A stretch of DNA of 5,199 nucleotides from Comamonadaceae bacterium (GCA_947464665.1 CANHXV010000144.1:1-5199), one strand, 5' to 3'. Positions 1 to 4,917 are shown, counted from the first letter of the stretch. Program-made: numbers and translations. Notes: generated by a model from the sequence alone, not told the origin.

Positions 1-230
1 AGCGGCTGAGCAAAAAACTGATGCGCCAGGGAGTTCACTTGCTCAATCAGCATCAGGTCAACGCTGTGGTTTTTAACGTAGAAAAATCCAATGTCTTCGA
101 CTGCTGCACGCATTTGTGCGCCCACGCTGGCTAGGTCAGCATGTGCACCACTTTCAAGCGGCGCAATGTCAATCACAGGAATGCTGCTCACGGCGACCTG
201 CTTGGCCGTGGCGTAGGCTGCTGGGGTCAT
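1..230 (-). CDS. Isopenicillin-N-synthase-like Fe(II)/2-oxoglutarate oxygenase, N-terminal part
   Basis: Partial gene: the ATG is at 230-228 and the frame stays open to the left edge, giving about 76 residues. What is seen is the N-terminal (DIOX_N) signature of the isopenicillin N synthase/2OG-Fe(II) oxygenase superfamily: IPVIDIAPL at residues 17-25 and IGFFYVKNHSV at 47-57, followed by a helix ending in HQFFAQP. Family members are usually about 300-340 residues. The catalytic HxD...H iron triad and the 2-oxoglutarate-binding Arg therefore lie outside the window and cannot be checked. Enzymes of this family are cytosolic and normally couple 2-oxoglutarate decarboxylation to hydroxylation, desaturation or ring formation. 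The start is firm: a consensus AGGAGG lies 4 nt upstream, and the ATG overlaps the stop of the preceding gene as ATGA, implying translational coupling. The family is clear; the substrate is unknown. Confidence 0.85.
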   Translation of the reverse strand, partial: MTPAAYATAKQVAVSSIPVIDIAPLESGAHADLASVGAQMRAAVEDIGFFYVKNHSVDLMLIEQVNSLAHQFFAQP

Positions 231-823
231 GCGGCCTCCTGTTTGTTGTTCTCTTTGTAATAACCAATCACATCACCTTCAGTTGTCACGCCCAGGCCAT
301 TGAGCAGGCGGTTTGAATAATTGAAGTACGCACACACCTGGTTGACCTCCAGGATTTCACCATCGTCGCAACCTGCTGCATGCAGGGCATCAATATCGGT
401 TTTTTGCATGCTGCCGACGTGGGTGGTGAGCTTGCCTGCGTAGTGCATCAGAGCCAGTTGTTTGCCGCTGAAGACTTGCTCTGGTGCGCGTGCGTCCATC
501 GCTGCAAGAATGGCATCTGATTTCGCTTTGTCATTGATCAACCGCCGCGCGTTGGTGAAGTGGTGGGTAAAACTGTACAAGCATGTGTTCAGGCTGCTGG
601 TGTAAGACGCAATGACTTCCAGAAACCAAAAAGGCAGCGTGTTGTCAGGCGTGTGCAACACGCTGCGGTAAAGCGCTACATGGCCCTCCATGGTATGGGG
701 ACGCAGGCTGTGCGCCTTCATGACGTTGTCTACCGTGCCGTGCGGTGTGGTGACTTTGGCATACGCTGCAGCTAGCGTGCCAGTGGCTTCTTCAAGCGGG
801 ATCATTTGAATCCAGGCTGTCAT
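227..823 (-). CDS. AhpD/carboxymuconolactone decarboxylase-like protein (peroxidase-related type) with CxxS motif
   Basis: This 198-residue protein belongs to the alkylhydroperoxidase D-like/carboxymuconolactone decarboxylase superfamily, 'uncharacterised peroxidase-related' type. It is all-helical and cytosolic. What is seen: LEVIASYTSSLN at 68-79, then CLYSFTHHF at 81-89, which is where characterised peroxidase members carry E...CxxC...H. E69, C81 and H87/H88 are present, but the second Cys is Ser84 (AGT codon, 574-572). The C-terminal YFNYSNRLLNGLGV segment (about 157-170) is also typical. The start at 823 is preferred over the ATG at 901 because the latter lies inside the upstream gene, whereas 823 follows an AAGAAAGAGA purine run at SD distance. 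The gene sits 16 nt after the HD-domain gene and overlaps the 2OG oxygenase gene by 4 nt. In AhpD the second Cys is the peroxidatic one, so classical thiol peroxidase activity is doubtful; some relatives are lyases, decarboxylases or isomerases. The family call is firm, the reaction unknown. Confidence 0.85.
   Translation of the reverse strand: MTAWIQMIPLEEATGTLAAAYAKVTTPHGTVDNVMKAHSLRPHTMEGHVALYRSVLHTPDNTLPFWFLEVIASYTSSLNTCLYSFTHHFTNARRLINDKAKSDAILAAMDARAPEQVFSGKQLALMHYAGKLTTHVGSMQKTDIDALHAAGCDDGEILEVNQVCAYFNYSNRLLNGLGVTTEGDVIGYYKENNKQEAA
235..240 (-). promoter_or_regulatory. Consensus Shine-Dalgarno (AGGAGG) of the 2OG oxygenase gene
   Basis: AGGAGG reads on the minus strand 4 nt before the ATG at 230-228, inside the last codons of the preceding gene (Gln-Glu-Ala-Ala-stop). 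With the ATGA overlap it fixes the start and points to re-initiation coupled to translation of the upstream gene. The spacing is slightly short, but the match to the anti-SD is full. Confidence 0.8.
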
Positions 824-839
824 GATTATCTCTTTCTTA

Positions 840-1454
840 TCAATCTTTAATGGGGCGTTTGACTGGCTTACGGGCAAACAGTCGCTGCACCATGGGTTCA
901 AAAAAACTCAAGGGCGCGCAGTCGTAGCTGGGGTCGCATGCGGCCTGGTCGTATTTGTCGACAAAGGTGGCAGCCCAGTCAAAGTGCGGGTGTCCGCGCC
1001 AGCGTTCGCGCTCGTTCATGTCCACGCCAGGCAGGTTGGGCGAGTGAATGTTTTGAAAAGTGCCGTGGCGTTGTAGCATCCAGTAGTTGCGGTCAGACAC
1101 ATAGCTGCCCAGCAGCTCGGCTGCAAACTCACCATGGGTGGATGGGCAGGTTATAAAACCAATGTCATGCAGCAGGCATACCACCACGTCTTCTTCGTCC
1201 AGGCCATCACGCAAGGCCATGGTGGCTGATTGCAGTGAATGTCGGTAGTTGTTGACCATATAGCCAAAGCTCGAGTCATGCTCAGACACGGCCAGCATGC
1301 GCAGAACCTGGCGGGCCTGCTCTTGCTGGTCATACACGGCGCGCTGGGTGATTAAGGTCGTCCAGTCGTCACTTGAAAAATCTTGCAGCGAGATTTTTTC
1401 AATCGTCTGCCATTCGGGATGCAGCAGGGGGCTGTGGTTGGATGGTTGGGTCAT
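840..1454 (-). CDS. HD-domain protein, probable PhnZ/TmpB/MIOX-like di-iron oxygenase
   Basis: This 204-residue soluble protein has one HD domain. Visible metal-site candidates are H72 (NNYRHSLQSA), H96-D97 (CLLHDIGF), H107 (STHGEFAAELLG), H130 (MLQRHG) and D169 (KYDQAACDP). The 24-residue step from the first His to HD, the His about 33 residues after HD, and a late Asp in a (W/Y)D(D/E/Q)xA context match the mixed-valent di-iron oxygenases PhnZ, TmpB and myo-inositol oxygenase better than the phosphodiesterase/phosphohydrolase HD proteins. Known members use O2 to cleave C-P or C-C bonds of alpha-hydroxylated substrates. The residue matching is by eye, so a hydrolase cannot be excluded. The start is supported by GGAG 8 nt upstream, in the 13-nt gap after the creatininase-family gene. 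The ORF ends in tandem in-frame stops, TGA then TAA (842-837). The downstream neighbours are the AhpD-like gene and a 2OG oxygenase, the enzyme class that supplies the hydroxylated substrate in the PhnY/PhnZ and TmpA/TmpB pathways. Confidence 0.75.
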   Translation of the reverse strand: MTQPSNHSPLLHPEWQTIEKISLQDFSSDDWTTLITQRAVYDQQEQARQVLRMLAVSEHDSSFGYMVNNYRHSLQSATMALRDGLDEEDVVVCLLHDIGFITCPSTHGEFAAELLGSYVSDRNYWMLQRHGTFQNIHSPNLPGVDMNERERWRGHPHFDWAATFVDKYDQAACDPSYDCAPLSFFEPMVQRLFARKPVKRPIKD

Positions 1455-1467
1455 AGGCGGTGCTCCA

Positions 1468-2247
1468 TCATGTTTCCATCACAAACGCTGCAAAGTCGTC
1501 GCAGCCGCCTGCAATCGCAGCCTCAAGCAATTGCTTGCCTTGCTCGGCGGTTGCCAAGGCGGAATCAGACCCCACCCGGCCATCCGGAAAAGCCGCCTGG
1601 TGGGTCTGTGCGTCCCAGTGATTGTCGCCACCGTGGTCGCGTAAAAAGGCGGCGGGGAGTTGTGTTGGCGCAGCAAGCGCTTGAGGCGACGCTTTTCTTT
1701 CAGAGCCTGGCACCAGATGCAGGGTCATGGCAATCTCGCTGGGGGTGGCATGCATGCCTTCGCCAGCGCCGAACCATTGCTTGCGCAGCGCGTCGGCTTG
1801 GGGGTAGTCCCACCAGCTGCGCAGGCGGCAGCGTGGCGGCTGGCCGGTCATGTTGCCCAGGCTCCACTGGGCGTAAATGTCTTGAAACGCAGCCTTGGCC
1901 ACAGCCACATTCGCGCCGTGGCCGTTGACAAAATAAAACCGCTCAAAGCCTTGCCGCTTAAGCGATAAAACATAGTCGTTGACAACTGCCATCAGCGTGC
2001 TGGCGCGCAGTGAAATGGTGCCGGGGAAACCGAGGTTGAACTGTGCCACGCTCAGGCTTAAGGTGGGGCCAACCAGCGCGCCGTTGCACTCACCAATGCC
2101 GTGGGCGACGGCTGTAGCGGTTAGGGCATCGGTACCGATCAGCCCGATGGGCCCGTGTTGCTCGGTCGAGCCGATGGGCACAATAATGGCTTTGGACTGC
2201 GCCAGATACGCGCTGACTTCGCACCAGGTGGCATGGGTTAATTGCAT
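1468..2247 (-). CDS. Creatininase-family metal-dependent amidohydrolase
   Basis: This 259-residue cytosolic protein is close to the usual length of the creatininase family (creatinine amidohydrolase, MftE, FAPy/formamide hydrolases). What is seen: PIGSTEQHGP at 24-33, with metal-ligand candidates E29 and H31; D40 in GTDA; NGHGAN at 108-113 with H110; and GMHATPSEIA at 164-173 with E171. Together these form the family's two-metal (Zn/Mn) site. Characterised Pseudomonas creatininase has NGHYEN; here the position of its ligand Glu is A112, as in the broader NGHGxN branch. It is therefore probably not a true creatininase but cleaves some other cyclic or linear amide. It is the first gene of the leftward run, 13 nt before the HD gene, and divergent from the ABC ATPase. 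The ATG at 2247 has no good SD; a TATTAT box at 2261-2256 would place transcription start near the ATG, so the mRNA could be leaderless (inference). Confidence 0.85.
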   Translation of the reverse strand: MQLTHATWCEVSAYLAQSKAIIVPIGSTEQHGPIGLIGTDALTATAVAHGIGECNGALVGPTLSLSVAQFNLGFPGTISLRASTLMAVVNDYVLSLKRQGFERFYFVNGHGANVAVAKAAFQDIYAQWSLGNMTGQPPRCRLRSWWDYPQADALRKQWFGAGEGMHATPSEIAMTLHLVPGSERKASPQALAAPTQLPAAFLRDHGGDNHWDAQTHQAAFPDGRVGSDSALATAEQGKQLLEAAIAGGCDDFAAFVMET

Positions 2248-2282
2248 ATCAGCGCATAATAAAGCAGATCTAAGGAATCACC
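2248..2282. promoter_or_regulatory. Compact 35-bp divergent promoter region
   Basis: Only 35 bp separate the starts of the amidohydrolase gene (leftward) and the ABC ATPase gene (rightward). The AT-rich core 2255-2262 reads CATAATAA on the plus strand and TTATTATG on the minus strand, so it could give a -10-like box in both directions. I see no good -35 for either, and any -35 would lie in the opposite gene. GCATA occurs at 2244-2248 and again exactly 10 bp later at 2254-2258, a possible one-turn direct repeat for a regulator. AAGGA at 2272-2276 is the ATPase ribosome binding site. Promoter boxes here are weak calls. Confidence 0.35.
2272..2276 (+). promoter_or_regulatory. Ribosome binding site of the ABC ATPase gene
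   Basis: AAGGA lies 6 nt before the ATG at 2283 and supports this start although it gives about 25 more residues than typical PAAT ATPases. The whole block AAGGAATCACCATG matches the start region of the binding-protein gene (AAGGAATCAACATG) at 13 of 14 bases. Confidence 0.75.
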
Positions 2283-3086
2283 ATGGCGATCACTGAAAAC
2301 CTGACCTCCAGTGCAGAAAATGGCGCCCACCGCTCGGCGCCAGCAAGTGCCCAACCAATCATTGACATGCAGGGTGTGTCCAAATGGTTTGCTACGTTTC
2401 GGGCACTCGATGATGTGCATCTGCAAGTCGCTGCGGGTGAAAAAGTGGTGATTTGCGGGCCGTCGGGCTCGGGCAAGTCCACATTGATTCGCTGCCTTGC
2501 TCGGCTTGAAAAACACGAGCAGGGTGAGATTGTGGTGGATGGCGTGGTGCTTAACGATGACCGCGCCAGCGTGCAGCAATTGCGACGTGAAGTAGGGATG
2601 GTGTTTCAGCAGTTCAATTTGTTCCCGCACCTGTCGGTGCTGGACAACCTGATGCTTGCTCCGATGAAAGTACGCGGCCTGCCCAAGGAAGAAACCCAGG
2701 CGCTGTCCATGCAGTACCTTGAGCGGGTTGGCATTGCCGAGCAGGCCCATAAGTTCCCTGGCCAGCTGTCAGGTGGGCAGCAGCAGCGGGTGGCGATTGC
2801 GAGGTCGCTTTGCATGCGGCCGAAAATCATGCTGTTTGACGAGCCCACTTCTGCGCTGGACCCAGAAATGATCATGGAGGTGCTGCAGGTGATGGAAGAT
2901 CTGGCCAAAGATGGCATGACGATGATTTGCGTCACGCATGAGATGGGGTTTGCGCGTCGCGCGGCAGATAAAGTTATTTTTATGGATCACGGGCGGATTG
3001 TTGAAAGCGCTGCGCCTGAGGCGTTTTTCAGATCGCCGCAAACAGCACGATGCAAAGAGTTTTTGGGGCGCATTCTTCACCACTGA
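2283..3086 (+). CDS. Polar amino acid ABC transporter ATP-binding protein (GlnQ/HisP type)
   Basis: This 267-residue cytoplasmic ATPase powers a PAAT-family importer. All nucleotide-binding motifs are intact: Walker A GPSGSGKST at 59-67, Q-loop FQQFNLFPH at 108-116, signature LSGGQQQR at 162-169, Walker B IMLFDEP at 182-188, D-loop ALD at 191-193 and switch H219 in VTHEMGF. FNLFPH and THEMGFAR are typical of the GlnQ/HisP/GltL/ArtP group. Residues 1-25 form a polar N-terminal extension before IIDMQGVSKWF; most relatives start near the latter. It is the only plus-strand gene: divergent from the amidohydrolase operon (35 bp) and convergent with its presumed permease partner (20 bp between stops). 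It is therefore transcribed separately from the permease/binding-protein pair. Assignment to that transporter rests on family match and proximity. The transported substrate cannot be read from the ATPase. Confidence 0.95.
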   Translation: MAITENLTSSAENGAHRSAPASAQPIIDMQGVSKWFATFRALDDVHLQVAAGEKVVICGPSGSGKSTLIRCLARLEKHEQGEIVVDGVVLNDDRASVQQLRREVGMVFQQFNLFPHLSVLDNLMLAPMKVRGLPKEETQALSMQYLERVGIAEQAHKFPGQLSGGQQQRVAIARSLCMRPKIMLFDEPTSALDPEMIMEVLQVMEDLAKDGMTMICVTHEMGFARRAADKVIFMDHGRIVESAAPEAFFRSPQTARCKEFLGRILHH

Positions 3087-3112
3087 CGCGTTGCGCAGGT
3101 CAAAAATCAGTG
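3081..3112. repeat. Inverted repeat spanning both convergent stop codons
   Basis: CACTGA (3081-3086) and TCAGTG (3107-3112) are perfect 6-bp arms around a 20-nt centre. Each arm contains the stop of one convergent gene: the ATPase TGA at 3084-3086 and the permease TGA at 3109-3107. A small GCG-TTG-CGC hairpin (3088-3096) sits inside. There is no following T-run in either direction, so it is not a canonical intrinsic terminator. It may be a weak bidirectional roadblock or simply coincidence of two His-stop codon pairs. Confidence 0.4.
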
Positions 3113-3880
3113 CTGCGACTGCGCCAGTTTGCGCTCCAGTCTACGCACCCCCCACGATGCCAGCAAGATCAGCAGCAGGTATTCAAATACCAAAAACGTG
3201 TAGATTTCCAGTGGGCGGTATTCGGTCACATTCAGCTCATTGGCGCGGCGGGTGAATTCCTGCAGGCCAATCACCGATACCAGCGAGCTCATTTTGAGGA
3301 CATACACAAACTGGTTGCCTAAAGCCGGCAAGATGGTGCGAATTGCTTGTGGAAACACCACATACCTGAGCGTTGACCAGCGCGACAAACCCAGTGTTTC
3401 AGCGGCCTCACGCTGACCCTTGGCCACTGACTGCAAGCCTGCTCGAAACACCTCGGCCTCAAATGCCGCATCAGACAGAGCCAGCGACATCACGCCCGCA
3501 GCAAAAGCGCTAAATTGCAAACCACTCACTACCGGCAGCCCGTAGTACACCCAAAGCAACAGCACCAACAGCGGAATCGCTCGAAAACATTCGACGTAGC
3601 TACGCGCTAACCAGCGCAGTGCCTTGTAGGGAGACAAGAGCGAGACAGCCAACAGCGAACCTATCACCACAGATATCAAAATGGCCGAGACTGACAAGGC
3701 CAGCGTCATCCCAACGCCGCTGATTAAAAACTCGATATTGCTCAAGCCCTTGGGCAGGGCCGGGTTAAAAACGTACCAGCCCCAGTTATAGTTGCTGTTG
3801 CTGGCGCAGCCGCCCAGCAACAGCAGCAGCGCCGCTGTCAGGCAACAACATGCAAGCTTGGAGAACTTACTTAGCACCAA
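3107..3880 (-). CDS. Polar amino acid ABC transporter permease with N-terminal lipoprotein-like signal
   Basis: This 257-residue inner-membrane permease is of the HisM/GlnP (PAAT) type. The cytoplasmic EAA loop that contacts the ATPase is at about 158-177 (EAAETLGLSRWSTLRYVVFP), followed by ILPALGNQF. By eye there are hydrophobic segments at about 51-82, 101-119, 122-139, 190-206 and 225-245. The N-terminus is unusual. K5 and K8 are followed by a hydrophobic stretch with C11-C13 and LLLLLGGCAS, a lipobox-like motif with Cys25, ahead of the NWGWYV segment where such permeases usually begin. The start is TTG at 3880-3878, with AGAGG 9 nt upstream; GTG at 3877 is the next candidate. There is no ATG upstream of the transmembrane core. 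It overlaps the binding-protein gene by 14 nt, indicating coupled translation. No second permease is seen, so it may form a homodimer. Confidence 0.93.
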   Translation of the reverse strand: MVLSKFSKLACCCLTAALLLLLGGCASNSNYNWGWYVFNPALPKGLSNIEFLISGVGMTLALSVSAILISVVIGSLLAVSLLSPYKALRWLARSYVECFRAIPLLVLLLWVYYGLPVVSGLQFSAFAAGVMSLALSDAAFEAEVFRAGLQSVAKGQREAAETLGLSRWSTLRYVVFPQAIRTILPALGNQFVYVLKMSSLVSVIGLQEFTRRANELNVTEYRPLEIYTFLVFEYLLLILLASWGVRRLERKLAQSQH

Positions 3881-4658
3881 GCCACTTGGCCTCTAATGCT
3901 TTGAAAAAGCCTTCAGATGTTTTAAGCGCCACCCAGTTGTTTAGAAAAGTCGTCCAAGTGGGGTCGTTTTGTGCGATTGGGTAGGCAAACGGGCGCTTGT
4001 TGCGCGGCTCTGCACCTGCCACCGTGGTCAGTGTGGGATAGGTGGCCATCAAGGTGGCAGCTTCAATGTTGCTGGTAATCGTGGCCATGGCACGACCAGC
4101 TAACACTTCCTGGAAACCGTTGGCCGGCTTTTCGATGCTTTTGATCGTTGCCAGCGGGAACACGGCTTTGGCTTGCTCTTCAAACACCGTACCCAGCAGC
4201 ACCGCAACGGTGGTCCCTTTTTTGTTCAGGTCAGCCCAGGTTTTGACTTTGGCCGCATTGGTTTTAAGCACCAGTGGAACCGTGCCTGCTTCAATGTAAG
4301 GCACGGTGAAGGCCACTGTTTTGGCGCGCGCCATGGTCAGTGACGAGCCGCCCGCAAAAATATCATAGCGGTCTGATGTCAGGCCGGCAATCAGCGTGGC
4401 CCATTCAGTAGGAACAAACTCAATCTTGACACCCATGTCTTTGGCCAGCTGCTCCATGGCTTCAATATCAAAACCTTTGTAGCTGTTGGTGGCGGTGTCT
4501 TTGACTGACATGGGGTTGAAGTCACCGGTAGTGCCAACGCGCAGCGTGCCGCGCTCCAGCACCGATTGCAAATGTGACTTGGTTTGCGCGGTAGCAGGCA
4601 TGGCGAACATCAATCCGCAGATGGCCAAGTTCATGGCCAGACACTTGAAAAGCTTCAT
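3867..4658 (-). CDS. Periplasmic solute-binding protein, SBP_bac_3 family, PheC-like
   Basis: This 263-residue exported protein has a signal peptide MKLFKCLAMN...PATA (cleavage probably after A24, AxA-Q). Mature family-3 features are LRVGTTGDFNPM at 39-50, KGFDIEAMEQLA at 61-72, FVPTEWATLIAGL at 81-93, DIFAGGSSLTMARA at 99-112 and a C-terminal amphipathic helix (FFKALEAKWLG). R111 fits the Arg that holds a ligand carboxylate in this family. The Asp that commonly binds the alpha-amino group (GRADAxxTD pattern) is Ser196 here (GRAMATITSNIEA, 188-200). VGTTGDF and the general layout resemble cyclohexadienyl dehydratase (PheC), an enzyme descended from binding proteins. However, the 14-nt overlap with a permease gene argues for a transport role. 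A PheC-like or non-alpha-amino ligand is possible. The start is supported by AAGGA 6 nt upstream. Confidence 0.92.
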   Translation of the reverse strand: MKLFKCLAMNLAICGLMFAMPATAQTKSHLQSVLERGTLRVGTTGDFNPMSVKDTATNSYKGFDIEAMEQLAKDMGVKIEFVPTEWATLIAGLTSDRYDIFAGGSSLTMARAKTVAFTVPYIEAGTVPLVLKTNAAKVKTWADLNKKGTTVAVLLGTVFEEQAKAVFPLATIKSIEKPANGFQEVLAGRAMATITSNIEAATLMATYPTLTTVAGAEPRNKRPFAYPIAQNDPTWTTFLNNWVALKTSEGFFKALEAKWLGAK

Positions 4659-4664
4659 GTTGAT

Positions 4665-4669
4665 TCCTT
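4665..4669 (-). promoter_or_regulatory. Ribosome binding site of the binding-protein gene
   Basis: AAGGA reads on the minus strand 6 nt before the ATG at 4658-4656. The same AAGGAATCA-x-CATG context occurs at the ATPase start (2272-2285). Confidence 0.75.
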
Positions 4670-4704
4670 CGTGAATGAAGTGAGAGAAATTGTGGTTGTC
4701 GGTG

Positions 4705-4731
4705 ATTTTATATTAGCTCAAAGGCTAGCAA
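4705..4731 (-). promoter_or_regulatory. Candidate sigma-70 promoter of the binding-protein/permease operon
   Basis: On the minus strand, TTGCTA (4731-4726, 4 of 6 to TTGACA) is followed after 15 nt by TAAAAT (4710-4705, 5 of 6 to TATAAT), overlapping TATAAA at 4712-4707. Transcription would begin near 4698, giving a leader of about 40 nt that holds the AAGGA site. The spacer is shorter than the preferred 17 nt, so this is a moderate call. It is the best promoter-like element in the leader. Confidence 0.4.
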
Positions 4732-4784
4732 GCTTAAGAGTTTGAGACAGAGGGGTTAATTCTTAAAGGAGAAATAGGCTCATT

Positions 4785-4794
4785 GGTTTAAACC
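4785..4794. repeat. 10-bp perfect palindrome GGTTTAAACC
   Basis: A perfect palindrome lies about 55 bp upstream of the candidate -35 of the binding-protein operon. The position would suit an activator or operator site, but no second copy is seen and no regulator gene is in the window to pair it with. Confidence 0.4.
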
Positions 4795-4838
4795 GTAATC
4801 ATTTTGACCCCCACTTGCATTGAACCGCTCCCCCTCAG

Positions 4839-4917
4839 GCTTTGACTAAGCTTTTACAGACCTCACCCCTTTTTCATGGGAAACACAAGGGGAGGGTAAG
4901 TCAAGGCAATGGTCTGT
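4839..4917 (+). ncRNA. Possible folded RNA element with crossing helices
   Basis: Three complementary pairs are seen. Helix A is 4839-4847 with 4899-4907 (9 bp, one G-U). Helix B is 4856-4862 with 4911-4917 (ACAGACC/GGTCTGT, 7 bp, extendable by a U-G). A central hairpin is 4866-4871 with 4887-4892 (CCCCTT/AAGGGG) carrying an inner TTTC/GAAA stem. Helices A and B cross, as in a pseudoknot or an alternative-pairing switch. The wobbles pair only in a plus-strand RNA. It matches no RNA family I recognise, and chance or a decayed palindromic repeat remains plausible. Confidence 0.2.

Noticed and set aside
824..901. Upstream extension of the AhpD-like gene to the ATG at 901
   Set aside because: It would overlap the end of the HD gene by about 60 nt, and the extra residues do not resemble the family. 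The ATG at 823 has a purine-rich SD and starts where relatives start.
840..1454. Naming the HD gene phnZ or tmpB
   Set aside because: Only the metal-site pattern matches. No phosphonate genes are visible and overall similarity cannot be measured here.
1383..1928. Plus-strand ORF of 181 codons across the HD/creatininase junction
   Set aside because: Arg/Ser/Gln-rich antisense shadow of two well-supported genes; no family resemblance.
1468..2247. Naming the amidohydrolase crnA (creatininase)
   Set aside because: The NGHYEN motif of true creatininase is absent, and no creatine or sarcosine genes are in view.
2238..2750. Minus-strand ORF of 170 codons opposite the ABC ATPase
   Set aside because: Antisense to the Walker A and Q-loop coding region, which is clearly real; composition is that of a shadow frame.
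3087..3106. Intrinsic bidirectional terminator between the convergent genes
   Set aside because: Only a 3-bp GCG/CGC inner hairpin and no U-tract. The 6-bp stop-codon repeat is kept as a repeat, not called a terminator.
3867..4658. Calling the binding protein cyclohexadienyl dehydratase (pheC)
   Set aside because: Similarity at VGTTGD alone does not show enzyme activity. The overlapping permease gene points to transport, so no symbol is given.
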